Source: Bacillota bacterium (lineage in GTDB: Bacteria > Bacillota > Dethiobacteria > DTU022 > UBA8154). Taken from it: a stretch of DNA of 58,383 nucleotides. Position numbers and translations under genes: made by a program. The stretch lies in the NCBI GenBank assembly GCA_012798755.1, contig JAAZMP010000102.1, positions 1 to 58,383 on the forward strand, given 5' to 3'. Under the pieces are notes generated by a model, which did not search any database, was not told where the DNA came from, and saw only the letters and a list, made by a program, of their open reading frames with translations. This document shows, piece by piece, positions 16,901 through 26,310 of the stretch; the stretch's first letter is position 1; each line of letters opens with the position of its first letter.

Positions 16901-19621
16901 CTATCGTAATGTTTGCTTTTGGTCCGGGGAAAGGATCAATTTCAATAGTTCGCCGAAAACCAGAGGAAGGAAAGAAAGTATAACAACGGCAATCCAATTT
17001 GCAGAAGTCAGTGCCATCACCTTGAAGATCAGCATAAGTTGAGGTACTAATAGCACAATTAGTTGAAGCCCTGCTGAAACAGCCACTCCTGCCAATAGCG
17101 ATCGGTTGCCAGCAAAACCTCGGCTAAAAATAGATTCGTGCAAGGAACGGAAATTAAACACATGCACAAGCTGGCTAAAAGCCAAGGTAGCAAAAGCCAT
17201 GGTCTGTCCTGTGGATATTGAATCTTGCTGGCCAAGATGGAAAGCAAAAAGCGCAATTGAAGCGATAAAAAGGCCGTAAAGCAACAGTATGGAACTGCTT
17301 CCCTGTTCAAAAATACCCTCCTGGGGCCGGCGCGGCGGTCGTTGCATAGCCCCCTTTTCCGGGGAATCCACTCCGATAGCCAATGCAGGCAAACTATCGG
17401 TTACCAGATTGATCCAGAGGATCTGGATAGGCAGCAAAGGCAATGGCCAACCTAACAATATTGCACCTAAAATGGTAAATATTTCCCCTACGTTGGTGGA
17501 AAGAAGGAAGTAGACGGCCTTTTTAATATTTTCAAAGATGATGCGGCCTTCCTGTACTGCTTGTACAATAGTGGCAAAATTATCATCGGCCAGGATCATA
17601 TCGGCTGCCCCCCGGGCCACATCTGTGCCCGTTAATCCCATTGCAGCTCCAATGTCTGCTTTTTTTAAAGCCGGGGCATCGTTGACACCATCACCGGTCA
17701 TGGCCACTATTTCGCCCCTGTTTTGCAATGCTTCCACAATGCGCACCTTGTGTTCCGGGGAAACGCGGGCAAAAATTGAAATTTGGTCAACTTTGCTTTG
17801 CAGTTCTTCGGGGCTAAGCTGATCCAGTTCTATTCCGCTGATTGCTTCCTCATCTGTATGAGCCAGGCCCATTTCCCGTGCAATTGCCAAAGCTGTTTTT
17901 TTATGATCGCCGGTGATCATCTTTACCTTAATTCCGGCACGGCGACAAGTTTTCAGCGCTTGCCCGGCTTCAGCCCGCGGTGGATCGATCAGGCCTGCCA
18001 GCCCTACGAATATCAAATCCCGTTCACTTTCCTTTGCTTCCTGTAATGGTTCTTTTAAGGGACGCAGAGCAAAGCCCAGTACGCGCAGGGCCTGTTCAGC
18101 CAAAGCCTGGCTTGTGCCTAAAAATTGTTCCCGCATGGGTTGATCCAGTTTACAGATACCTTCGGGGCCCAAAAAACGGCAACATCTTTCCAACAGCGGC
18201 CCGGGTGCACCTTTGGCCAGCAACAGATCCAAGCTATTGTTTTTACTATTTTTAAAAGGCCAATCTGCCGATGTCTGCCGGTGAATTGTGCTCATTATTT
18301 TACGATTCGAATCGAAAGGATATTCTTTTACACGTGGCAGCGTTTTTTCCAGCTCCTCTTTTTGCAGGCCGGCCTTGGCAGCCGCCGTGACAAGTGCTCC
18401 TTCGGTGGGATCGCCTACCATCCGGGCATCCCCGTTTTCTTCATTCAAAACAGCGTTACTGGTTAATAAGGCTATTTTCAGCAGAAGAAAAAGCCGCGGA
18501 ACGGAAGCAGGTTCGATTGCCTTTCCTTTGCAAAAAAATGAACCCTCCTGTTCATAACCTTCACCCGAAATGCGGAAATGGCCATCCCCTGTAACTATAT
18601 GTCGCACGGTCATGACGTTGCGGGTTAAAGTGCCTGTTTTATCGGAACAGATTACTGTTGCAGCCCCCAAGGTCTCCACTGCAGGAAGTTTGCGTATAAT
18701 GGCCTTGTGCCGGGCCATGCGCTGCACCCCAAGAGCAAGCACAATAGTCACAATCGCCGGCAGCCCTTCGGGGATGGCAGCTACAGCTAGGCTAACAGAA
18801 GTAAGAAACATTTCGTAGATGCTGTTCCCTTTTATCACACCTAAAACAAAGATCAACAGGCATAAAAGTAAGGCCAAAATGCCTAGCTGCCGCCCGAATT
18901 GTTCCAACTTTTTTTGTAAAGGGGTTTTATCGTCATCAGTTTTTTCGAGCATCTTGGCAATGCGGCCAATTTCAGTATCCATACCCGTAGCTGTAACAAG
19001 GGCCTTGGCCCTGCCGGAAACAACAGCGGTGCCCATATGTACAATATTTTCTTTTTCTGCCAGGGGAATGTCTTCCCCGGCGATAAAGGAGGCGTTCTTA
19101 CCTGCGGGTTCGGACTCACCTGTTAAAGCTGACTGATCCACCCTTAATTGGGACGATTCCAGCAAACGGCCATCAGCCGGTACAAAGTCTCCTGCTTCCA
19201 ACAGGACAATATCACCCCTAACAAGTTCTCGGGATGCTATTTCTGTAACTACTCCTGCACGGATCACCTTGGCGGTGGGAGCGGAAAGGGTTTTAAGAGC
19301 TTTCAGCGCTTTTTCGGCCCGGTATTCCTGGATTGTTCCCAAAACAGCGTTAATGCCGACCACTGTCAAAATAACTAGGGCATCGGTAACCCCACCCAAA
19401 AAAAGCGAGATAACAGCTGCCGCCACGAGAAGCAGTATCAGAAATTCAGCAAACTGGGTTAAAAAGCGGCGCCAAAAAGGTGTTGGTTGTAATTCGCGGA
19501 GCTGATTGCTACCATATTTTTGTTGCCGGCGTGCTGCTTCAACTGTAGAAAGCCCTAGGAGAGGATCTGTTTTAAAAGCTTTTAACGCTTCTTTTACGGT
19601 ACAAGTGGACCATTTAGTCAT
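16901..19621 (-). CDS. Calcium-type P-ATPase (P-IIA, cation-transporting)
   Basis: A 906-residue P-type ATPase with an N-terminal cation-ATPase domain, the phosphorylation motif CSDKTGTLT (aspartate near residue 325), the [11 protein letters not shown] nucleotide-binding segment and the [17 protein letters not shown] hinge. The fourth helix reads [10 protein letters not shown] and the sixth contains [14 protein letters not shown]; the glutamate, asparagine and aspartate at these places are the Ca2+ ligands of SERCA-like pumps. It should export Ca2+ (possibly Mn2+) across the cell membrane. Ten membrane helices are expected. The ATG at 19621 has GGAGG eight bases upstream. It stands alone behind a terminator. 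Confidence 0.93.
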   Translation of the reverse strand: MTKWSTCTVKEALKAFKTDPLLGLSTVEAARRQQKYGSNQLRELQPTPFWRRFLTQFAEFLILLLVAAAVISLFLGGVTDALVILTVVGINAVLGTIQEYRAEKALKALKTLSAPTAKVIRAGVVTEIASRELVRGDIVLLEAGDFVPADGRLLESSQLRVDQSALTGESEPAGKNASFIAGEDIPLAEKENIVHMGTAVVSGRAKALVTATGMDTEIGRIAKMLEKTDDDKTPLQKKLEQFGRQLGILALLLCLLIFVLGVIKGNSIYEMFLTSVSLAVAAIPEGLPAIVTIVLALGVQRMARHKAIIRKLPAVETLGAATVICSDKTGTLTRNVMTVRHIVTGDGHFRISGEGYEQEGSFFCKGKAIEPASVPRLFLLLKIALLTSNAVLNEENGDARMVGDPTEGALVTAAAKAGLQKEELEKTLPRVKEYPFDSNRKIMSTIHRQTSADWPFKNSKNNSLDLLLAKGAPGPLLERCCRFLGPEGICKLDQPMREQFLGTSQALAEQALRVLGFALRPLKEPLQEAKESERDLIFVGLAGLIDPPRAEAGQALKTCRRAGIKVKMITGDHKKTALAIAREMGLAHTDEEAISGIELDQLSPEELQSKVDQISIFARVSPEHKVRIVEALQNRGEIVAMTGDGVNDAPALKKADIGAAMGLTGTDVARGAADMILADDNFATIVQAVQEGRIIFENIKKAVYFLLSTNVGEIFTILGAILLGWPLPLLPIQILWINLVTDSLPALAIGVDSPEKGAMQRPPRRPQEGIFEQGSSSILLLYGLFIASIALFAFHLGQQDSISTGQTMAFATLAFSQLVHVFNFRSLHESIFSRGFAGNRSLLAGVAVSAGLQLIVLLVPQLMLIFKVMALTSANWIAVVILSFLPLVFGELLKLILSPDQKQTLR

Positions 19622-19659
19622 CAACAGTACCTCCTGTTCTGATCTTTAGCTTTCCCAAT

Positions 19660-19706
19660 TAATAAAAAAGGAAAGACCTTTAACATGTTTTTATGTCAAA
19701 GGTCTT
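19660..19706 (-). terminator. Terminator downstream of the Lon-like gene
   Basis: Arms 19673-19685 and 19694-19706 (AAGACCTTTAACA with its near complement) form a stem of about 13 pairs with one wobble. Read on the minus strand it is followed by TTCCTTTTTTATT. A second perfect inverted repeat, GGCAGGT-A-ACCTGCC, lies at 19774-19788, closer to the stop codon. Confidence 0.65.
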
Positions 19707-19844
19707 GCTACTTGCAAATGCACAAATACAAGCGGTGGGCCAGGTATATCTACCGTGATTGTTGGCCTTGACCGGCAGGTAACCTGCCAGCTACTCCCCT
19801 TTTCGTCAATATTATATAATAACCGGCGTTGCGGGTCAACGGAT

Positions 19845-22301
19845 TCACCCGTGCAAGTTTTCCCCATTCTCGATCTCAGAGTTTGCGTTTTGCTCCTCCG
19901 CTTTTTCCTGTTCTTTAGCTTGTTTGCGCAGCGCTTCATGGTATTCTTTCAATTTCTGTTCTACAAGATAATTGATCGTCCCTTCAGGATATTTGCCGTC
20001 TTCATCCCGTTTCCCCACCGGTTTGCCCGTGAGTATGGCCATGCCTTCATCTACAGTTTTGACGGCATAAATATGGAATTTCCCTTCCCGAACGGCATCT
20101 ATAACCTCGTCGCCCAGCATCAGATTAATAACATTTTGGTGAGGAATGATAACGCCCTGATCCCCTGTCAAGCCTTTCAGTTTGCAGGCACTGAAAAAAC
20201 CCTCTATTTTCTGGGTGATACCTCCTACAGGCTGTATTTCGCCCTTTTGATTTACAGAGCCGCTCACGGCTATATTTTGTTTTAAGGGTACACCGCTGAG
20301 ACTGGAAAGTAAAGCATATAGTTCGGTGCTCGAGGCACTATCCCCATCCACTCCGTCGTACGACTGTTCAAAACCGATGCTGGCAGAAAGATTCAGCGGT
20401 ATATCCTGGGCATATTTTTGACCGAGATAGCCGCTGATGATAAGCACGCCTTTGTCGTGAATACGCCCACTCATCCTGCTTTCTCTTTCTATGTTGATAA
20501 TTCCCTTGCGCCCCAGGTAGGTAGAAGCAGTGATACGGGAAGGACGGCCAAAAACATAATCTCCCATGTTTATAACGGCAAGGCCATTTATCTGACCAAC
20601 CTTTTCCCCTTCCAGATCAAGCAGGATCTGCCCCTCCTCAACAAGTTCTAAAAGCCTTTTTTCATACTTATCGGAACGAAAAGTTTTTTCCTTGATGGCT
20701 TTTTCCACATGGCTCTTGCTTATATATTCGTCGCCCTGTATACCAGCCCAAGCATCGGCTTCATAAAGGATCTCTACGATGTCGTTGAAACGAGTGGACA
20801 ATTTTTTTTGGTGATCGGCAAGACGTGAACTGTACTCCATAATCTTGGCCACCCCCAGACGATCAAAATGTTTTAGCCCTTCTTCCTGACAATGCATGGA
20901 AATAAAATTAGTCATCTTGGAAATATTTTCCGCGGAACGCTCCATGACGGTGTCAAAATCAGCCTTTATTTTAAACAATTTCCTGAAATCTTCATCAAGA
21001 CGGTACAAAATTTGGTAGAGCATGGGGTTGCCGATCAAAATTATTTTTATATCCAGGGGAATGGGCTCCGGCTTCAAAGTGGTCATGGCCAAAGCCGCAT
21101 ACTGCTCCCCCATGGTTTCGATGCGCACCTCTTTTGTTTTCAAAACTCGTTTCAAAGCCTCCCAGGATTGGAAATTCATAAGAACATCGTTGGCCTGTAA
21201 AATCAGGTAACCTCCGTTAGCCTGATGCAAAGCGCCTCCTTTAATCATAGTAAAGTCAGTAGTCATCGCACCCAATCTGCTTTCATGTTCTACCCGGCCG
21301 ATGAGGTTATAATAAGTAGGGTTGGGTTCCATAACTACGGGGGCGCCTTTGGTTTCTTTGTTATCTATGAGAAGGTTAACAGTATATTTTTTGGAGACGG
21401 TATCAGGCCTTTGTGTCAACAAGGGAAAAGGAAATTGTTTGGCTTCATCATCTTCTTCTTTAAAAGCATTCAAATTTTCCAGAACATCCGCTTTTAAGGC
21501 TTTCAAATAATCAATGACACGGGGATATTCCTTATACTTGTCTTTTAGTGCAACAATGAGGTAGCCCACTGCATGCAAACCTGTTTCGTATTCCAGCTCC
21601 TTATAGCGATCCCTGGTTTTTTTCTCTTCCTGCTGGATAAGCCTGACGATCTCCATGGTTTTAAGCTGAATTTCGGTGGATTTTTTCTCCAGTTCTTCCC
21701 TTTCGGGCTGCTCCAGCTGGCTGAATTCCTTTTCACTCATTTCTTTTCCGTCTTTTAATGGTACGCTGACAAAGCCGGTACTGCTTCTTTTTAGCACGAA
21801 ACCGCTATCTTGAGCAGCCTTGTTTAGTTCTTCCATTAAAGAATTTCTTGTTTCTTGGAATTGTTTAAAAATCGTGGCTTTTTGCCGTTCATAATCTTCG
21901 GTTTTAAAGATCTTGGGAATCTCTTCTTTCAATTCTTCCAACAGACCATCTATTTCCCTGGCAAAAACGCTCCCCATACCGGCTGGCAAATTTAAGGCCA
22001 TGGGCTCGCCGGGGTTTTGGAAATTGTAAAGGTAACACCAGTCATCGGGAACAGGCTCCTTTTCAGCAATTTCCCGGATAATGGAACGAGCATAGCTTGT
22101 TTTCCCCGTCCCGGTAATTCCAGTCATAAAAATATTGTAGCCATGCCTTTTGATAGTTAAACCGAAATCCATGGCTTTAACGGCTCTTTCCTGGCCGATG
22201 ATATCTTCCATGGGTTTGACATCCTCCGTTGTTTCAAACTCAAACAGGGATGGATCGCATTTGTTGACCAATTTTTCCGGCTCCAGCCTGTTGTTGTACA
22301 T
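19845..22301 (-). CDS. Lon-family AAA+ protease (AAA_32/archaeal-Lon-like type)
   Basis: An 818-residue ATP-dependent protease that lacks the substrate-binding N-domain of classical LonA. The P-loop GITGTGKT is at residues 61-68, a long helical insertion (about 130-280) follows, and a C-terminal S16 protease domain carries the Ser-Lys dyad: serine in VDGDSASS near residue 654 and lysine in GGITQKIEGF near 697. The pattern fits the Lon-like family often annotated as a putative ATP-dependent protease in Bacillota, cytosolic or membrane-peripheral. The ATG is preceded by AAAGGAGGAAAACAAAAA. The C-terminal 40 residues are rich in Lys, Glu and Gln and probably coiled. Physiological substrates are unknown. 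Confidence 0.9.
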   Translation of the reverse strand: MYNNRLEPEKLVNKCDPSLFEFETTEDVKPMEDIIGQERAVKAMDFGLTIKRHGYNIFMTGITGTGKTSYARSIIREIAEKEPVPDDWCYLYNFQNPGEPMALNLPAGMGSVFAREIDGLLEELKEEIPKIFKTEDYERQKATIFKQFQETRNSLMEELNKAAQDSGFVLKRSSTGFVSVPLKDGKEMSEKEFSQLEQPEREELEKKSTEIQLKTMEIVRLIQQEEKKTRDRYKELEYETGLHAVGYLIVALKDKYKEYPRVIDYLKALKADVLENLNAFKEEDDEAKQFPFPLLTQRPDTVSKKYTVNLLIDNKETKGAPVVMEPNPTYYNLIGRVEHESRLGAMTTDFTMIKGGALHQANGGYLILQANDVLMNFQSWEALKRVLKTKEVRIETMGEQYAALAMTTLKPEPIPLDIKIILIGNPMLYQILYRLDEDFRKLFKIKADFDTVMERSAENISKMTNFISMHCQEEGLKHFDRLGVAKIMEYSSRLADHQKKLSTRFNDIVEILYEADAWAGIQGDEYISKSHVEKAIKEKTFRSDKYEKRLLELVEEGQILLDLEGEKVGQINGLAVINMGDYVFGRPSRITASTYLGRKGIINIERESRMSGRIHDKGVLIISGYLGQKYAQDIPLNLSASIGFEQSYDGVDGDSASSTELYALLSSLSGVPLKQNIAVSGSVNQKGEIQPVGGITQKIEGFFSACKLKGLTGDQGVIIPHQNVINLMLGDEVIDAVREGKFHIYAVKTVDEGMAILTGKPVGKRDEDGKYPEGTINYLVEQKLKEYHEALRKQAKEQEKAEEQNANSEIENGENLHG

Positions 22302-22482
22302 TTTTTGTTTTCCTCCTTTGTAAAATTTATATAATGAACATTAAAGGGGCAGCCGGGTACAGGGGACCGCCCCGTTGGGTAAACCTTGATATCAGTCAAT
22401 GCGTGTTGAATATGTGTCATAATGTTAGATTCTTTTTTGTTTCTCTTTTTCCTGTTTAAAGTCCAAATTTTTGCTAAAATGC

Positions 22483-22510
22483 TTGTCTTTTATTTTTTCA
22501 CTGATATACT
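22483..22510 (+). promoter_or_regulatory. Candidate promoter of the acyl-CoA synthetase gene
   Basis: TTGTCT (22483-22488), a 16-bp spacer and TATACT (22505-22510), 58 bp before the TTG start. The spacer and surrounding sequence are T-rich. Confidence 0.5.
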
Positions 22511-22568
22511 TTTAAATATAGGGAATACTTTTTGTTAGCAGGCATCACTGGAGCAAAGGAGCAGCTAA

Positions 22569-24815
22569 TTGTCGGAAAAAGCACAACATCTGAGCAAACT
22601 TTTTGCCCCGGGGAGCATCGCTGTAATCGGTGCTTCGCAAAACCCCGGCAAGGTTGGGTATGCCATTGTTAAAAACCTGCTGGAAAGCGGTTACCCCGGG
22701 AAAATTTATCCTGTTAATCCCCGAGAAAAAAAAATTCTGGGGCTGAAATGTTTCCAAAGCGTGAAAGATATCCCTCCTTCGGGGAAAAATGGAGAAAGTG
22801 TCGATTTGGCTGTCATTGCCATTCCTGCTGCCAGAGTGCTGGAGGCTGCAAGGGAATGCGCCCACAGCAATATTGGTTTTCTCATCGTTGTTTCGGCTGG
22901 TTTTAAAGAGGTTGGTTCCGAAGGCTTTGAACTGGAAAAGGAACTGGCGGCGTTTTGTCGCCAAAAAAACATTCGCCTTCTGGGGCCTAACTGCGTTGGC
23001 CTTATCCATACTCATACCCCTGTTAATGCTTCGTTTGCCAGGGGGTTCCCGCAAAAAGGGCATATCTCCTTCATTTCGCAAAGCGGTGCCATGCTTGTTT
23101 CAATCATCGACTGGAGCGAAATAGCCGGTCTAGGATTTTCCCACTTTGTAAGCATGGGGAATAAAGCTGATTTACATGAAACAGATTTTCTGGAATATGC
23201 CGGTGGGGATCCTTCTACCAAGGTAATTTTGTACTACCTGGAAGATATTGTGGATGGGCAAAAATTTTTGGAAAAAGCCCGCTTCATTTCCGCCGTCAAG
23301 CCCATTATTGTTTTGAAAGCAGGAGCCAGCCCCGCTGGAGCCAGGGCCGTCACCTCTCATACGGGTGCTTTGGCAGGTTCTGATGATGCCTATAACGCCG
23401 CCTTTAGGCAAAGCGGCGTGCTTAGGGTAGATAATATGGAAGAGCTGTTCGATATGGCCTTTGCTTTTGTTAACCAGCCCCTCCCCAAAGGAAACAGGAT
23501 AGCTATAGTAACTAATTCCGGGGGGCCGGCGATCTTGACTACGGATCAATTGGAAAAAGCAGGTCTGCAAATGGCCCGCTTTTCGCCGGAAACGTCTAAG
23601 GAACTAAGATCATATTTGCCGCCGGAGGCCAGTATCTACAACCCGGTGGATGTTTTAGGCGATGCCACGGCCGAGCGTTACAAGTTTGCCCTGGAAAAGG
23701 TCCTGCAAGATTCAGAAGTAGACGGCGTTATAACCTTATTATGCCCTACAGCCACAACGGATACAACCCATATAGCCCGGGCTGTCCTGGAAGTAAGAAA
23801 GCAATATCACCAAAAACCGCTCTTGGGCGTCTTTATGGGTGGAAAAGAAATCCAGGAAGGGCAAGCGCTTCTAAAGGAAGCGGGAATACCCTGCTATCTT
23901 TTCCCGGAAAGAGCCGTTGCCGCCATGGATGGCATGATTAAGTATTATAAAAATGCCACTGAAATACGGCAAAAAATTGCGCTTCAAAAAAGCGATCCCC
24001 GGAAATGGGAACCGGACAAAACTGAGGAATTATATGATACTGCTCCGGTTAAAGCTGCTTTCTATGATGCCTTAAGGGAAAGGAGACTGGTTCTTTTGGG
24101 ACATGAAGGAGCCAGGGTCCTTTCCGCCTTCAACATTCCGGCAGCACCGAGCCGGCTTGCCCGTGAGCCCCGGGAAGCAACGCGGATAGCGGAGGAAATA
24201 GGTTTCCCCATTGTCCTTAAAATAGCTTCCCCGAAAATCCTCCACAAAAGCGATATAGGCGGCGTAGTAACAGGGTTGGCGAACACATCTGAGGTGGAAA
24301 AACATTTTAAAGAAATAATGCTCAGGGCACAGCGCGTCACTCCCGATGCATCATTTTATGGCATAGAAGTGCAAAAAATGATGCCACCGGGCATGGAAGT
24401 AATCATCGGTTCCTCCTATGATGTACAGTTTGGCCATTTGCTGGTCTTTGGACTGGGAGGTATTTATGTAAATCTTTTTGAGGATGTATCACTGCGGCTG
24501 GCCCAAAATCTGGAAGAAGCAGATATTGAAGAAATGATCAGGGAAACAAAAGCTTATCATCTTTTAAGGGGATTTAGAGGAAGTAGCCCGCTGGATGTGC
24601 CCTCCTTAAAAGAAGCTATTCTAAATGCGGCGCGCCTTGTCACCATTTTCCCCGAAATAAGGGAAATGGATATAAATCCACTGCTTGTTTATGAAAAAGG
24701 AGTCTGCGCCGTCGATGTAAAAATTACCCTTTCCCACATTTTTATGAATGATACTCACCCTATATCTGAGCATGAAGAGCTTTTAGCCGGGCAATTTGCA
24801 GAAAGGAGAATTTGA
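22569..24815 (+). CDS. Acetate/acyl-CoA synthetase (ADP-forming), fused alpha-beta type
   Basis: A 748-residue NDP-forming acyl-CoA synthetase, which makes ATP from acyl-CoA, ADP and phosphate (or runs in reverse). The CoA-binding domain opens with GASQNPGKVG (residues 21-30). The succinyl-CoA-ligase-like domains contain TSHTGALAG, with the phosphorylated histidine at residue 264. The C-terminal third is an ATP-grasp domain (GFPIVLKIASPKILHKSD region). Alpha and beta subunits of archaeal Acd are fused here, as in many bacteria. The start is TTG with AAAGGAGCAGCTAA upstream. It is translated just ahead of the DRTGG gene, one base apart. The acyl substrate (acetate or a branched or aromatic acid) cannot be told. 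Confidence 0.92.
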   Translation: MSEKAQHLSKLFAPGSIAVIGASQNPGKVGYAIVKNLLESGYPGKIYPVNPREKKILGLKCFQSVKDIPPSGKNGESVDLAVIAIPAARVLEAARECAHSNIGFLIVVSAGFKEVGSEGFELEKELAAFCRQKNIRLLGPNCVGLIHTHTPVNASFARGFPQKGHISFISQSGAMLVSIIDWSEIAGLGFSHFVSMGNKADLHETDFLEYAGGDPSTKVILYYLEDIVDGQKFLEKARFISAVKPIIVLKAGASPAGARAVTSHTGALAGSDDAYNAAFRQSGVLRVDNMEELFDMAFAFVNQPLPKGNRIAIVTNSGGPAILTTDQLEKAGLQMARFSPETSKELRSYLPPEASIYNPVDVLGDATAERYKFALEKVLQDSEVDGVITLLCPTATTDTTHIARAVLEVRKQYHQKPLLGVFMGGKEIQEGQALLKEAGIPCYLFPERAVAAMDGMIKYYKNATEIRQKIALQKSDPRKWEPDKTEELYDTAPVKAAFYDALRERRLVLLGHEGARVLSAFNIPAAPSRLAREPREATRIAEEIGFPIVLKIASPKILHKSDIGGVVTGLANTSEVEKHFKEIMLRAQRVTPDASFYGIEVQKMMPPGMEVIIGSSYDVQFGHLLVFGLGGIYVNLFEDVSLRLAQNLEEADIEEMIRETKAYHLLRGFRGSSPLDVPSLKEAILNAARLVTIFPEIREMDINPLLVYEKGVCAVDVKITLSHIFMNDTHPISEHEELLAGQFAERRI

Positions 24816-24816
24816 A

Positions 24817-25887
24817 TTGCTTAAAAAAATATACATCATGGGCCGTGCCGGTTCCGGCAAGACCGCTGTCGCTTTGGGGCTATCGCTGCTCTGGCAAGAA
24901 AAAGGGCTAAAAATTGCCTATTTTAAACCCAAATCAACAGGAAAAGATCTGCACCGCAAACATGATGCCGACGCTTTACTTTTTAAACAAGTGCTGGAGC
25001 TGCCTTGGGGGCCGGAGCAAATTGCACCGCTAAATTTCGATCCCACCTACATTTTTGGCACCCCTGACTACAATCGGCCCACAATAGAAAAAGCAGATGC
25101 CATGCTGGAGGAAAGTTTCAAAGTCATTGCAGGTAACGATGAAGGAATCATGGTTGTAGAAGGCGGGAGATCCCCTTGTGCCGGAATGTCCTACTCCCTC
25201 GACGATTTTAGCCTGGCTGAAAAGTGGGATATCCCTGTTCTTTTCATTTCCACTCTGGAAAAGGATGATGATCTGGATCAAATAATTTTCTATAATAATT
25301 TCCTGCAAGCCAAAGGGCTTAACATGCTAGGAAACATCTTCAATAATGTCCCCGCAGCTATCCTCGACAAGGTCAGAAATACCTATCACCCCTTGTTGGA
25401 AGAAAGAAACTGCAGTGTCAGGGGTATAATCCCGGCCCATCCCGATGTAACCTTTCCTACAGTAGCTGAATTCCAAGAAGCTCTTAAAGGAGAAATTCTA
25501 TGCGGGGAAGAAAACATGGGGCTGCCGGTGGAAGAAATAGTGGTTGGAACGATGACCACGGAAAGGGCATTGCGCTACCTGCGCAGGGCTCTTAACAAGG
25601 CAGTTATCACCGGCGGGGATCGAAGCGACATGGCGCTAACGGCCTTAGAAACCAGCACCTCAGTCATTATTCTCACCGGCGGCTTGCATCCCGATATTCG
25701 CGTGATCTCCCGTGCCCGGGAAAAAGGCATCCCTGTAATTCTCGTTCCTTCTGATACCTATGCTACCATTGGAGCACTGCAAGGCGTCGTCAGGCAGATC
25801 CGTCCTCAAGATAGCAGTACTGTAGCACTGGTCAAAAAAGAAGTGGCGCGCTATTGCTCTTGGGAAGAAATTGAAGAAGAACTTTAA
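24817..25887 (+). CDS. P-loop/DRTGG-domain protein (N-terminal phosphotransacetylase-like, BioD-like)
   Basis: A 356-residue protein that starts with a BioD-like P-loop NTPase domain (GRAGSGKTA at residues 9-17) and continues with a DRTGG domain (VGTMTTERALRYL onward, about residues 235-335). This arrangement matches the N-terminal half of long phosphotransacetylases such as E. coli Pta, without the catalytic PTA domain. The usual role of that half is allosteric sensing. Start: TTG at 24817, eight bases after AAAGGAG and one base after the synthetase stop, so the two are translationally coupled. It probably senses a metabolite and regulates the acyl-CoA synthetase; this is inference. Confidence 0.85.
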   Translation: MLKKIYIMGRAGSGKTAVALGLSLLWQEKGLKIAYFKPKSTGKDLHRKHDADALLFKQVLELPWGPEQIAPLNFDPTYIFGTPDYNRPTIEKADAMLEESFKVIAGNDEGIMVVEGGRSPCAGMSYSLDDFSLAEKWDIPVLFISTLEKDDDLDQIIFYNNFLQAKGLNMLGNIFNNVPAAILDKVRNTYHPLLEERNCSVRGIIPAHPDVTFPTVAEFQEALKGEILCGEENMGLPVEEIVVGTMTTERALRYLRRALNKAVITGGDRSDMALTALETSTSVIILTGGLHPDIRVISRAREKGIPVILVPSDTYATIGALQGVVRQIRPQDSSTVALVKKEVARYCSWEEIEEEL

Positions 25888-26026
25888 ACCGCCAAAACTG
25901 CAAAAGAACTTAAAAAAACATTGAGAGCGCTGAAAACAGACTTTATGGCATCCGGCTTTCAACTATCGGGGCAGCAGCCGTATGATACCGTTTTCCATAA
26001 ACAAACGGGCCTGTTCCTACGCCCCC

Positions 26027-26244
26027 TTAATTTTTCCGGCAGTAGTCTGGTACACCCGTTTTGCGATCCAATTTCAAGCAGGCTACCTCTTCTTCTATGT
26101 CCTGCCCGGCTGTAGCTGCAGCTATCCAGAACACCTTCCTCATCCATGGTCGTGAAGTATTTTTTCCGCACTTAGGCCTTTTCCGGCAGCACATGCAGCC
26201 GGTTCAGCCGGCTCCTCCGCAGTTTTCAAGTAATACAAGCACAT
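26027..26244 (-). other. Two overlapping short frames, possible small genes or a frameshifted remnant
   Basis: In the 423-bp gap between the DRTGG gene and gatB, the minus strand holds a 34-codon frame (ATG at 26244, TGA at 26140-26142) and a 38-codon frame (ATG at 26143, TAA at 26027-26029). They overlap as ATGA, the usual form of translational coupling. The first ends ...AEKILHDHG; the second starts MRKVFWIAAATAGQDIEEE. Both have a protein-like composition, but neither has a good ribosome site and neither is recognised. They may be a single degraded gene broken by a frameshift. The rest of the gap shows nothing else. Confidence 0.3.
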
Positions 26245-26310
26245 AGTACCAGAAATAGTGTTGGTTTTGAACACCCAGCATAAACCTATTCTTTTACATG
26301 TTCTTGCCGG

